Origin: Spiroplasma endosymbiont of Lasioglossum villosulum
GTDB lineage: Bacteria; Bacillota_I; Bacilli_A; Mycoplasmatales; VBWQ01
Direction of reading: 5' to 3'
NCBI RefSeq assembly: GCF_964020195.1
Contig: NZ_OZ026539.1
Span: 500,299 to 564,298, forward strand
DNA: 64,000 nt
The notes beneath the pieces are model-generated. The model did no database searches. It was not told where the DNA came from and was given only the letters and a program-made list of their open reading frames with translations. Below, one piece after another: positions 21,386 to 32,447 of the stretch. The first letter of the stretch is position 1; every line of letters begins with the position of its first letter. A program made the translations under genes and the position numbers.

Positions 21386-22089
21386 TTATAATGTAATTGA
21401 TTTATTTAATTCATCATCATATTCTTTTAAAAGTTGTTTTGAATCGTTTATAATTTGTTTTATTTCTGGTGAATATTGTTCCATTTGTGCTTGTGATACT
21501 TCGAACCTCCCTATTCTTATTAGTTCAAGTTCAATTTTTTACTAATTTTTTCTTCTTTTAATTCAGAAGAACAAGATCATAATGATAATGGTTCATCTGA
21601 AAATAGCTTGCTTTCTAATTCTTTGATTTCTTTTCAAATATTTTTAATTTTTTCTTCAATTTCTTTAATGTTCATTTTTTCTTTTTTACGTTCTTCATTT
21701 AAATTTAGTATATATTCTGTAATTCCAAGTTGGTCATCATTAATTTCAAAAAATGTAATTAAAGATGTTAATATTTTGATGCCAGTATTTTTGCTATTTT
21801 TTATTATTTGTGCAATATTTGGAAAATCTGTTTTAAATTGTGTTCAGTTTTTTGATTCTTGTTTATTTTCATTATCTTGTAATGGTTTTTCTTCAAATGT
21901 TTCGAATTCTTGAGATTGTTGAAGATTTTCCTCATTAACTTTTGTATCATTATCTAAGATTATAGTTTCAAATATTTTTAATAAATATTCACCTGGTATT
22001 TTTTTGTTAATATTTTTTATTGCTTCTTTTTTTCTTTTTTCTCATTCATTTTGTAATAGTTTTTCTTTTTCTATATAAATTAAAGGCAT
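21386..22089 (-). pseudogene. Hypothetical helical protein with a one-base frameshift
   Basis: The first 189 residues (MPLIYIEKEKLLQNEWEKRK onward) are charged and helical, with PGEYLLKIFETIIL and an acidic Glu-rich stretch. The frame ends at 21520, but a shifted frame continues without a gap (ELELIRIGRFEVSQAQMEQY to KSITL) for about 50 residues. The shift lies at an A6 run on the coding strand (21535-21540); A7 would restore one ORF of about 234 residues. No family is recognised. Either a broken gene, a slippage switch, or a base-count error in the run. Confidence 0.55.
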
Positions 22090-22134
22090 ATCTTTTAATC
22101 TTTTTCCTTTCTTTAATTTTAATTTAATAAAAAA

Positions 22135-22162
22135 CCTAATATAAATAAATTTCTATATTAGG
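22135..22162. terminator. Terminator-like hairpin
   Basis: CCTAATATA / TATATTAGG with a 10-base loop, upstream of the 21.4-22.1 kb gene and 270 bases before mupG. The intervening 22163-22433 shows no gene. Confidence 0.5.
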
Positions 22163-22433
22163 AATCAACTTTTATTAAATTATAAATAAATATTAGCATA
22201 AAAAATAATTATATTTATAAAGTTAATACTTAACATGAATAAATGTAAATTATAGATTTATTAATGTATAAGGTGTATTAAAATTAAGATTAGCGTAGTC
22301 AATTTTCTTATTTTTATGTAGAAGTAGTTATTTTATCAAACTAGGAATCCTTTACATTATTTATTGTAAAAATTAAAAATTATTAAGTTACAAAATGATA
22401 AAATTAATATATAAAAAGTAAAGGAGGAAGTAA

Positions 22434-23537
22434 ATGGAAAAAATTGGTGCTGCAGTTTATTTATATTTAGCAAATTTAGAAGAAATTAAAAATTATACCG
22501 AATTATTAGCCAAGAATAATATTAGAACTATTTTTACAACTTTAATTAGTTTTAAAAAAACAGATTATGAAAATTTAAAAAAATTAGTAGTATTAACACA
22601 AATTGCTAAAAAGTATAATATGCATGTTTTTGCAGATATTAATATTGAATTTATTAATGAATTTAATCTGAATCTTAATAAACGACTTGATTTCATAAAG
22701 TTTTTTAAAATGTATGGTTTATCGGGTATTCGTTGCAATGAAGGAATTGATATTAAACATTAAGCAAAATTAAGTCAAAATCGTTTAAATTTTAAAATAT
22801 TTATTAATGGTTCATATGTTGTTAATGATATCAACTACTTAATATTATTTTATAAAGCTAATGTTAATAACCTTATTAGTTGTTATAATTTTTATCCACA
22901 AAGATATACCGGTGCTGATATTGACTTTTTTTGTTTAAATCAATCTGAAAGCGTTGTTAATAAAATTTCATTTGCCAGCTTTGTTACATTATTAGGAAAA
23001 GATAAAATTGGACCTTGAAAATATAATGATAATTTACCAACATTAGAACTGCATCGTGATTGACCATTGGTAACACAAATTCGTCATTATATTGCTTTAT
23101 GCATTGATATGATAATTATTGCTAACCAGTTTTTAACAGAATATGATTTGAAAATGATAAATGAAATTGATTATAAAAATTTATCGTTAAAAATTGAGTT
23201 AAATTCTAATATTACTGATAGTGAACAACAGATTCTTTTTGACAAAAATATTCATAAAGTTAGATCTGATTTAGCACGAGATATAATTCGTAGTGTTATT
23301 TCTCGAGTTATATATCAAGAATTGGATATCCCCGCTAACAATACTAATCAATGATTAGAAAAAGGTGATGTTGTTATTCTTAATAATAAAGCATAAAATT
23401 ATCGCGGTGAATTACATATTATTACAAATAAAATTAAAAATGATGGTATTCGTAACGTTGTTGGTAAACTTTCTAAAGAAGATTTAAATTTTATTCTATT
23501 TTTAGTGTCAAATCGTTCATTTAGATTTATTTTATAA
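22434..23537 (+). pseudogene. mupG: MupG/DUF871-family 6-phospho-N-acetylmuramidase with two stops
   Basis: All parts lie in one frame totalling 368 codons, near the family length. The TIM-barrel part begins MEKIGAAVYLYLANLEEIKN with an IFTTLISFKK strand, then VFADINIEF and GLSGIRCNEGI. TAA at 22761-22763 interrupts after 109 residues; the frame resumes with FKIFINGSYVVNDINYL, NFYPQRYTGAD and LEXHRD-like LELHRDWPLVTQI. A second TAA (23394-23396) cuts before the C-terminal cyclophilin-like tail NYRGELHIITNKIKNDG. The enzyme cleaves MurNAc-6P-GlcNAc during uptake of peptidoglycan fragments, a function of limited use in a wall-less cell, which fits its loss. AGGAGG ribosome site. Confidence 0.85.
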
Positions 23538-23756
23538 ATAAATTTTTATTTTATTTATTAAAAACATAAACATTTAAAATATGATAAAATCATTAAGTAT
23601 TATTAAATAATAGTTAGTAAGTGTGAAATTTTAAAAGATAATCTTACTTTTAATTTTTTTTAAAATAAAAAGTTTAATATTGTATAAAAATATTGATAAT
23701 TTTTTAATTTACTAATATAATTGTTAAAGTAAAATAAAAAATAGGAGCTGACATGA

Positions 23757-23972
23757 ATGCATTCAGTGAAAAAATCACCATCATCAGACAACAAAGAAAA
23801 CGAAGAACGAACAAGTAGTGAACAAGAGTTTCAACGTCTTTTAAAAGGATTTAGTAAAAAGGCCCAAGAAACTAAAAGAGCAGAAAAAAGACATAAACAT
23901 TTTCTTTCTGCGCGTGATGAAAAACGCGAAAAACAAAGCGTTGCTGCTAAAAAGAAAAAACATCGTAAGTAA
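23757..23972 (+). CDS. Small, very basic hydrophilic protein, 71 aa
   Basis: A 71-residue protein beginning MHSVKKSPSSDNKENEERTS and ending in SVAAKKKKHRK. Nearly half the residues are Lys, Arg, Glu or Ser; it is probably disordered with a helical middle. AGGAG precedes the ATG by 9 bases (an overlapping ATG at 23753 is in another frame). The base composition is less AT-rich than the neighbours. The basic tail suggests RNA, ribosome or DNA binding. No family recognised. Confidence 0.6.
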   Translation: MHSVKKSPSSDNKENEERTSSEQEFQRLLKGFSKKAQETKRAEKRHKHFLSARDEKREKQSVAAKKKKHRK

Positions 23973-24026
23973 TAAAAAGGAAAAAATGGTAATCACTGTT
24001 AATTATTATTGGCGGTGATTTTTTAT

Positions 24027-26078
24027 ATGAAATATCCTTTTGTTCAACAAGAAACAGAAAATGATTGTGGTTTGGCATGTCTTGCTATGATATATAGGTT
24101 TTATTTTAAGAAGAAGTTATTAATTAATGACATAAAAAAAGATATATTTTTAACAAAATTGGGAATTAATCTTTTAGAATTAAAACAATTGGCTAGTAAT
24201 TATAATTTATTATTAAAATCTTATAATATTAATTTTGATAAATTAAAATCACTAATAATTGTTAAACCATTAATTATTCAAATATATAATGCTAATGTTG
24301 GATTTCATTTTGTAGTTATTTACAAAAAGAAAAAAAATAAATGACTGGTGGCAAATCCAGAAGATATTGAACTTAGTTGAAAAAATATTGAAGATTTTGC
24401 AAAAATTTTTTACAAATGTTGTTATTTCAACTAATATAATAAATAAATTCTTTATTACTAATAAAAAAAAGATGAATAAAATTAAAAATTTTTCACCATT
24501 TTTGATTCCAAATTATTTATATTATTCATTAATTATTATAATTAATAATTTATTTTTGGTTACTACCTTTTTTATAGCACAAGTATTTTATAAGCATTTT
24601 ATTAATCAAATTATTTTAAATAATAGTTTACAGTTAGCAATGATTTTATTATTAAGTTTCTTTTTTATTAATTTAATGAAAATTTTAATTGAATATATTT
24701 TAAATAAAATATGTCAAAAATTTTATTTTTATTTCAATAACTTTTTAGTAGATTTATTTCATAATAAATGATTTAAAAGTAAACCAATAGAAATACAAAA
24801 ATATAATGGTAGTGATTTTTTACAAATATATCAAGATATTAATAATATATCAACTATGTTTTGTTATAATAGTTTAGAGATAATTATTAATTTTATTACT
24901 AGTGTTATTGTTAGCATAGTTTTGATTAAGATTCATTTTATGATTTGATTAGTAAATTTATTAAATGGTTTTATAACAGTATTAATTATTTTTATAATAA
25001 TGTTATGAAAAAAACCATTAGTAAAAAAAGAACTAGTTACCAAATTAGATTTGCAGCAACAAATAATTTTAAGTCAAAAAAATTTTGAAGATGCCTATTT
25101 TCGTAATTTGCAACTGCATATTAAAAGTATATTAGTTAAAAAGTATAATACACATATTAATAATTATTGACAATTAAATAATTTAGTTATTAATAATAGT
25201 TCGTTAACAAGTTTTATTAAAAATATTATTAGTTTTATTACTATATATTTATCATTAATATTAATTTTTGATGGTAAAATTAATCTATCTCAATTAATAT
25301 TTATTACTAGTATTAGTATTTATATTAATTCTTTTTTTCAAAATATTGGTAATAGTCTTATTTTCTTTCCGGTTTTTATTAATTGTAGATTACAATATAA
25401 GAATAACAAAAATTTTTTTTCAATATCAATTAATAAAATAGTATTAAAAGATTGTTATTTTAATTTAAGAAATAAAGTAGTTTTTAGTAATTTAAATTTA
25501 ATATTAAAACAAAGTAATATTATTATTGGTCCTTCTGGCATTGGTAAAACAACCTTACTATCATTATTAATTCAGAAATATGTGCCTTTTCAAGGTAAAA
25601 TTTTAATTAATAATGAAATTGGATTAGATAATATTTCATATGAATTTTGACAAAAAAAATGTATTTATTTACATTCAAATTCTATTATTCATAACGGTAC
25701 AGTTTTAGAAAATATCTTATCATTTAATATTACAAAAGAAAAATTAATAAATTTTCAAAAATTAGGATTTAATGATCTCTTGGGCAGTTTAGGTTTAACA
25801 ACATTTTATTATTATCAAGAATATGGGGCTAATCTTAGTCAAGGTCAAAAACAAATAATTATTTTCTTAAGTTTATTTTTTTATGATTGAAAAGTAATTT
25901 TATTAGATGAAATTTTGAGTAACATCAATAATGATTTAAAAATAAAGTTAATAACTTTATTATTGAATCATTATAAAAAAAAATTATTATTTATGCAGGT
26001 CATGATTTAACACTAGTAAAATTATTTAAAAATGTAATTGATTTAAATAATTATAAAAGTATAGATGGTAATGAATAA
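24027..26078 (+). pseudogene. C39-peptidase ABC exporter (bacteriocin type), two frameshifts
   Basis: Order of parts as in peptidase-containing ABC exporters: an N-terminal C39 domain (QETENDCGLACLAMIYRFY with the catalytic Cys, VGFHFVVIY with His, then LVANPED where the usual Asp is Asn), a transmembrane region of about five or six helices (IIIINNLFLVTTFFIAQVFY onward) and an ATPase (IIIGPSGIGKTTLLSLL, NLSQGQKQIIIFL, VILLDEIL). Such proteins cut double-glycine leaders and export the peptide. A one-base shift at the A5T6 run (24401-24411) separates the peptidase; an A9 run (25975-25983), one A short, separates the last 33 residues (IYAGHDLTLVKLF). GGCGGTGA ribosome site. Likely nonfunctional unless slippage corrects it. 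Confidence 0.8.
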
Positions 26079-26481
26079 TGATTTTTTTTAGAAAAAGTAC
26101 TTATTTATTAGGGAGTAGTTCAATTTTTCTTTTTTTAGGACTCTTATTAGGTTTAAAAATTATTAATATTCCTCATGTTTATGCTGGTAATGGTCAAACT
26201 ATTTTTATAAGTGAGACAAGATATGAAAATAAGGGACACTTTGCTTATTTATTAGATTTTAAAAGAGAAGAATGTTTAAAGTTTAATAGTTTTAATCAAA
26301 TTACTATTTTTTTCTCTATTAATAAATGTTATTTAACAATTTTTTTCCAAAATGAAATGATAATAATCAACTTTTAATTGAAGAAAATATTAATTCTAAT
26401 ACATATTTAAATCAAATGGTATTAATAATTATTGGTGAAGAAAGTTTGTTAACATTTATTTGAAATAATATTACAACATAA
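26078..26481 (+). pseudogene. Exporter-linked membrane protein, HlyD-like candidate, frameshifted
   Basis: Its ATG overlaps the exporter stop (TAATG), so the two belong together. It starts with a signal anchor (YLLGSSSIFLFLGLLLGLKI), then a short extracellular-type region (GQTIFISETRYENKGHFAYL). The frame fails at a T7 run (26340-26346); T8 would restore a continuous frame ending LLTFIWNNITT, 133 residues in total. One membrane anchor followed by a small beta-rich domain beside a C39 exporter suggests an accessory protein, but it is much shorter than typical HlyD proteins. Function is inferred from position. Confidence 0.55.
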
Positions 26482-26527
26482 ATGTAAATATTGATATAAT
26501 TTAATCAAAAAGAAGTTAGGTAGATAA

Positions 26528-26998
26528 ATGCCAGCAAAAATTAATATTGTAAATATTTACAATGATCATAACTATGACATTAAAAATTTTAATATTTTAT
26601 CAGAAAAAATTTTAAATGCAGTAGCTATTAAGTTAAAACAGAAAATTACATGGTGTATTGCTGTTATTTTTAATGACGAACAGACTAGTATTGAATTAAA
26701 TAAAATGTATCGTCATAAAGATTATGTTCCTGATGTTTTATCATTTGGAAATAATGATGATGATTTTCCAAATATTAATATTGATATTAGAGATTTAGGT
26801 GATGTTTATATTTGTTATTCAAAGGCAGTAGCGCAAGCACAAGAATATGGCCATAGTTTAATTAGAGAATTATCATTTCTTTTTATTCATGGATTACTTC
26901 ATACATTAGGATATGATCATCAAAATAGCGTAGAAGAAAAGGTTATGTTTGATTTACAAGATGAAATTTTAAATATTCTTGGTATTACTAGAAAATAA
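26528..26998 (+). CDS. ybeY: Endoribonuclease YbeY, 156 aa
   Basis: A metal-dependent endoribonuclease for 16S rRNA 3'-end maturation and ribosome quality control. The zinc motif HGLLHTLGYDH (family HxxxHxxGxxH) is intact, and upstream YRHKDYVPDVLSFG matches the family's TDVLSFP region. Length is normal. It begins the ybeY-cdd-era-recO-glyS-dnaG-rpoD run that is a conserved order in mollicutes. AGGTAG ribosome site. Confidence 0.95.
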   Translation: MPAKINIVNIYNDHNYDIKNFNILSEKILNAVAIKLKQKITWCIAVIFNDEQTSIELNKMYRHKDYVPDVLSFGNNDDDFPNINIDIRDLGDVYICYSKAVAQAQEYGHSLIRELSFLFIHGLLHTLGYDHQNSVEEKVMFDLQDEILNILGITRK

Positions 26999-27009
26999 GG
27001 AGTGGTATA

Positions 27010-27444
27010 ATGGAACAAGTTATAGATTTATTAGTATTATTGAAAAAAGCAAAAGCAATACAAAAAAATGCTTATGCTCCTTATTCTTTATTTAGAGTTG
27101 CTGCAATAGTAATTTTGAAAAATAGTAAAGAAGTGTTAGGAGTAAATGTTGAAAATGCTGCATACTCAGTAGGCATTTGTGCTGAAAGAGCGGCTTTGTC
27201 ACAAGTTATTGCTCAAGGTTATAAAAAAGAAGATATTATTAGTTTATTTTTAATTACTGATAGTGAAACTGTTGGTTCTCCTTGTGGTATGTGTCGTCAA
27301 TTTATGATTGAAATTATGCCAGAAACATGTCCTATTTATATTAGTAATAAAAATGAAAATAATGATACTAAAACAATTTGTAAAATATTAGTAAAAGACT
27401 TATTACCTTTAGCGTTTAAACCAAGTTCATTGAAAGGGAATTAA
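27010..27444 (+). CDS. cdd: Cytidine deaminase, 144 aa
   Basis: Converts cytidine and deoxycytidine to uridine forms in pyrimidine salvage. Zinc motifs are ICAERAAL (Cys and catalytic Glu) and SPCGMCRQFM (two Cys). The APYSLFRVAA and VENAAYSVG segments are standard. Short AAGGAG spacer from ybeY; 3 bases before era. Cytosolic tetramer in the family. Confidence 0.95.
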   Translation: MEQVIDLLVLLKKAKAIQKNAYAPYSLFRVAAIVILKNSKEVLGVNVENAAYSVGICAERAALSQVIAQGYKKEDIISLFLITDSETVGSPCGMCRQFMIEIMPETCPIYISNKNENNDTKTICKILVKDLLPLAFKPSSLKGN

Positions 27445-27447
27445 TTT

Positions 27448-28344
27448 ATGAATAATAATTTTAAATCAGGTTTTGTTAGTTTTATTGGTAGAAGTAATGT
27501 TGGAAAATCAACTTTATTAAATACCATTCTTCAAGAAAAAAAGGCAATTGTGTCTAATAAACCACAAACAACCAGAAATCAAATTCAAGGTATTTATAAT
27601 AGTGATGATATGCAAATCATATTTTTTGATACTCCCGGCATTCATAAACATAATAACCAACTTGGACGAATGATGAATCGCGATGCTAACCGCGCCACTA
27701 AAGAAACTAACATTATTTGTTTATTAGCGCCATGTAATGAATACATTGGAAATAGCGATAAACATATTATTAAATTATTATCAGAAAGGGTAAATACAAC
27801 TATTCTACTTTTATTAACTAAGGTTGATTTAGTAACAAAAGAAAAATTAATGGATAAAATTAATGAGTGAAAAGATTTATTACCATTTAAAGAAATAATT
27901 CCAATTTCTGCTATAAAAGAAATGAATTTAGATATATTATTGAAAAAACTATATGAGTATTTACCAATTGGTGAAAAGAATCATTTAATCGAAAATAACG
28001 ATGATGTTTCAGATAATACTTTAATTAAGGAAATTATTCGTGAAAAAATTTTAAATTTAACAGAAGAAGAAATTCCTTATAGTGTAGCAGTATTAATTGA
28101 AAGTATTAATTATAATCCAAATACTAATATTACTGATATTAATGCTGTTATTGTTGTTGAACGAGACTCACAAAAAGGAATTATTATTGGTAAAGGAGGT
28201 AGTATGATTAAAGAAATTGGAATAAGAGCTAGAACAGATTTAGAAAGTATTTTTGATTCTCATATTATATTAAAAACTTTTGTAAAAGTAATACCTGATT
28301 GAAGAAATAATCCTAGAAAATTAAAAGAGTTAGGTTATAGTTAA
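27448..28344 (+). CDS. era: GTPase Era, 298 aa
   Basis: 16S rRNA-binding GTPase of 30S assembly. G1 GRSNVGKSTLLN, switch region KPQTTRNQIQG, G3 FFDTPGIH, G4 LTKVDLV and G5 PISAIKE are all present. The C-terminal KH domain carries GIIIGKGGSMIKEIGIRAR. Full length and intact. It overlaps no neighbour; recO begins 3 bases after its stop. Confidence 0.96.
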
Positions 28345-28347
28345 AAT

Positions 28348-29043
28348 ATGTTTAATATTGATACTGGTTTGATTTTAAACATTAACTACATTAAATCAAT
28401 AAATAATGTTACTATTTTAACATCAAATTATGGTGTTAAAATAGTTTCTTTACCAGAAATAAAAATCAATTTAAATAAATATAGTCTTTTAGATTGTTGA
28501 ATTTTTATTTTTAATCAAAATTATGATTGTTCAAACTTATGTATAACATATAAAAAAATAAAAAGTTTTAATAGTTTTATAAATGAAAAAAGTTATCAAT
28601 TGATTAAGAGTTTTAACAAGATAGTTATTAATTATTTAGAAAAAATTAGTATTAATAATAAAAATATCTTTTCTTTTTTATTTAATTTATATGAACAGTT
28701 AATGATAAATAGTAATTTTAAGAAAGTTTATGTTTTTTTCTTATTTCATAGTTTAATATTTCAAGGAATTCAGTTTAACTTTACTAATTGTATTAATTGT
28801 AATCAAATAACTAATTTGTATTTAATTAATTATGATTTGGGTGGTGTTTTTTGTAAAAATTGTTCTTTAAAATTAGCTATAATTAATTTTGACATTGTTT
28901 TGTTTAAAAAAATATATCAACTTTATTTATTAAATTATCAAGATATTAATAAATGAAAAGTTGAAAAAGAAGAACTTAATAAAATTCTTAATATTTTAGA
29001 AAACCACTGTCAAAAATATAATAATAAATTAATAATTACATAA
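28348..29043 (+). CDS. recO: DNA repair protein RecO, 231 aa
   Basis: Loads RecA with RecR in gap repair. The N-terminal OB-like domain begins NIDTGLILNINYIKSINNVT; the central four-Cys zinc site is CINCNQ ... GVFCKNC. The sequence is divergent and hydrophobic-rich as in other mollicute RecO proteins, with a helical C-terminal half. The gene between era and glyS is recO in relatives, which supports the call. Confidence 0.82.
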
Positions 29044-29067
29044 ATATTTTAATAATTAGTTGTTATA

Positions 29068-29114
29068 TTGTTTTTAATAATATATAACACTTATAATAGG
29101 TTGACAAAACCTAT
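29068..29114 (+). promoter_or_regulatory. Promoter of glyS-dnaG-rpoD with short leader hairpin
   Basis: TTGTTT (29068-29073), 18-base spacer, TATAAT (29092-29097). A small hairpin TAGGTT/AACCTA follows at 29097-29114. The 95-base rest of the leader has no T-box element that I can see. Confidence 0.6.
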
Positions 29115-29207
29115 CTATGAACATATTATTAACAAGATTATTCTTTTTAGAGATTTTATGTATTATTTAAGATATTTAAGAAAATTTTTATGATTAATGG
29201 AGGGGCA

Positions 29208-30623
29208 ATGATTAATAAAATTATCAATGATAAGTCAATGAAGGAAATAATTACTCATTTAAAAGAAAATGGTTTTATTTTTCAAGGATCAGAAATTTAT
29301 TCAGGTCTTGCTAATAGTTGAGATTATGGTCCGCTTGGTGTAGCACTTAAAAATAATATTAAGAAAAGTTGATGAGTTTTTTTTGTCGAAAAAAATCCAT
29401 ACAATGTTGGGCTAGATAGTTCAATTATTATGAAATCTAAAGTTTGAGAAGCTTCAGGGCATTTGAGTAATTTTAGTGATCCATTAATTGATTGTAAAAA
29501 ATGTAAGTCTCGCTTTCGAGTTGATAATTTAATTAATCATTATTTTCCTAGTATTAATTGTGATAATTGAAGTAATGAAAAATTAGAAACATATATTAAT
29601 CAAAATCATATTAAATGTATTAAATGCAATAATGAAGATTGAACTAAAGTTAGACAATTTCAATTAATGTTTGAAACATATCAAGGTGTTTTAAAAGAAG
29701 ATAAAAATAAAATTTATTTAAGACCTGAGACCGCACAAGGAATATTTATAAATTTTAATAATGTAAGAAATAGTTGTAATAAAAAAGTACCATTTGGTAT
29801 TGGTCAAATTGGTAAAAGCTTTAGAAATGAGATAACTCCTGGTAATTTTATTTTTCGTACTAGAGAATTTGAACAAATGGAATTAGAATTTTTCTTTATT
29901 CCAAAGGATAAAAATGATAATACTTGATTTAATTATTGAGTTGATCAATGTAAAGAATTTCTCTCTCTAGTAGGTTTATTGAACTCAAAAAATATAAAAT
30001 TTAAAAATCATGAACAAAATCAACTAGCACATTATGCATTAGCAACTACTGATATTGAATATAATTTTCCTTTTGGTATGAGTGAATTATGTGGTATAGC
30101 TAATCGTGGGAATTATGATTTAACAAAACATAGTGAGAATTCTGGTATAAATTTTGAGATTCAAGATCCTAATGTTACAGTAAAAAGAATGGTTATTCCT
30201 TCAGTTATTGAACCTTCAATTGGTGTTGAAAGGCTTTTATTAGCTTTAGTTTGTGAAGCATTTACAAAAGAAGTTTTAAAAGACGATAAAGAACGGTTAG
30301 TGTTAAAATTAAATAAGAGTATTTGCCCTTATCAAGTAGCTGTTATGTCTTTAAATAAAACAAAATTAGGTAAAGAGGCATATGAAATTTTTGAAATGTT
30401 AAATAAAACACAATTAAGAGTAATTTATGAAGCATCATCAAGTGTTGGTAAATCTTATCGTTATCAAGATGGTATTGGTACTATGTATTGTGTAACAATT
30501 GATTATGACACAAAAACTAAAGGTACTGTTACAATTAGAGATCGTGATACTACAAATCAAGTTATAGTTAAAGTTGATCAACTTAAAGAATATTTATATG
30601 ACAAATTAGACATTATTTGTTAG
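29208..30623 (+). CDS. glyS: Glycyl-tRNA synthetase (single-chain, class II), 471 aa
   Basis: Charges tRNA-Gly. The start segment [20 protein letters not shown] and [10 protein letters not shown] are typical of the dimeric bacterial/eukaryotic type. Motif 2 is [16 protein letters not shown] with [14 protein letters not shown]; motif 3 is [14 protein letters not shown]. The C-terminal anticodon-binding domain begins [14 protein letters not shown] zinc-ribbon-like insertion (CKKCKSRF ... CIKCNNE) is present. Start at 29208 has GGAGGGG 4-9 bases upstream. Intact. Confidence 0.95.
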
Positions 30624-30639
30624 AATTGTGTGAAAAAAT

Positions 30640-32415
30640 ATGGATATCGAGTTTAATAAAAAAATTAATGAAGTTAAAGCAAAAATTAATATTGTCGAAG
30701 TTATGGGTAAATATTTAAATTTGATCCGTAAAGGCAATAATTTTTGAGCTATCTGTCCTTTTCATGAAGACTCTACTCCTTCATTATCAATTTCACAAGA
30801 AAAACAAATTTATAAATGTTTTTCTTGTGGTGAACAAGGAAATGTTTTTATTTTTTTACAAAAATATAAAAATATTAATTTTATTAATGCTCTTAAAGAA
30901 GCAGCAGATAATGTTAATTTAAATTTAAAAGAGTTTGATATTAATTTATCTGAATTTAATGTTGAAACTAAAAAAAATCCACTAAAAATTTTAAATAATA
31001 TTGCAATGAATTTTTTTAGTTATCAGTTACTAACTGATATTGGTCAAGAAGCAATGAAATATTTACAAAATCGTAATATTACTACTGAAAATATTAAATA
31101 TTTTAATATTGGTTATGCACCTATTAATAATGAATTAATAGATTATCTTAATGCACAAGGTTATAAAGATAATATTGAATTTGTAAAATTAGGACTTATG
31201 AAAATTAATAATAAGGATCAACTTCTTCCTACCTTTTCAAATCGAATTATGTTTGCTATTAAAGATGAAGATGGAGACTGTGTTGGTTTTTCTGCAAGAA
31301 ATTATAATAGAGAAGATAAAAGTTATAAATATATTAATAGTCCAGAAACAGATTTTTTTAAGAAAAGTAAAATTTTATATAACTTTAATAATGTTAGAAA
31401 TTATATTAAAAAAAATGAAGTTATTTATTTGACTGAAGGTTTTATGGATGTTATTGCTCTAAATAATCAAAATATTAAAAATGTTGTTGCTTTAATGGGA
31501 ACAAATTTAACAAAAGAACATATTTTACTTTTAAAAAAAATTACTACTAATATTATTATTTTTTTAGATGGTGATTTACCAGGAAAAATAGCATCTTTAA
31601 AAATAGCTAGTGTTTTATTATCAAATAATTTTAAAGTACAAATTATCAATAATGATACTAAATTTGATCCTGATGAATTAATAAATAAATTTCCTCAAAA
31701 ATTTTATGAAATAATAAAAAAAACTATTCATCCTTTTGAATTTGCAATTAATTTATCATTAACTAAATATAACATTAAAAAAGATAGTTATGAACTTAAT
31801 GAATTTTTAAAATCATTAGTTCCAATTTGAACAAAAATCAATGATGTTATTACTCAAAAGTTTTATTTAAATATGTTAGCAAAAATAACTAATTTATCCA
31901 CTGAAGACTTAATACAAATTTTAAATATTGATAATAATTTAGTAACTACAACTTTTAGTATCAAAAATAAATCTAAAATAGAAGTAAAAAATATTTTTTT
32001 TGAAGCACAAGAACAACTTATTTTTTTAGTAATGTTATCAAGAAATGTTTATTTAATTTTAGAAAAAGAAAAAATTATTTTTCCAAATCAAGATTTTATG
32101 AATTTATACTTTTTAATTAGTCAAAAATATCAAAATAATCAAATAGAAGCAATTAATTTTGATTTAATTTTAGAAGAACTTAAAGGTAATTCACTTTTAA
32201 ATATTTTAGAAAAACTTCTTGATAAGTATAAAAATAAAAAGTTTGATTTAAAACCTCAAATTATTAATGATTACTTAAAAATTATTAATAATCAACTAAT
32301 TGATTATGAAATAAAAATGATCAATGATAAATTGAAATCTGAAAAAAATATTGAAAAACAAATATTGTTATTAAAAGAAATATCAGTATTAAAAAATAAA
32401 ATAAAGAAAAAATAA
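30640..32415 (+). CDS. dnaG: DNA primase DnaG, 591 aa
   Basis: Makes RNA primers at the replication fork. The N-terminal zinc domain is CPFHEDSTPSLSIS ... YKCFSCGEQGNVF. The TOPRIM core shows EVIYLTEGFMDVIAL (catalytic Glu), then IIIFLDGDLPG (Asp-x-Asp). The C-terminal helical domain (about 430-591) is the likely helicase-binding part and is poorly conserved. Start: ATG 30640, 16 bases after glyS, without a strong ribosome site, suggesting translational coupling. Intact. Confidence 0.94.
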
Positions 32416-32447
32416 GTATGATGATAAATTAAGGATAAGGTGAAAAT

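Noticed and set aside
29098-29207. T-box leader before glyS
   Set aside because: The leader is about 110 bases and I see neither the T-box core sequence nor a specifier loop.
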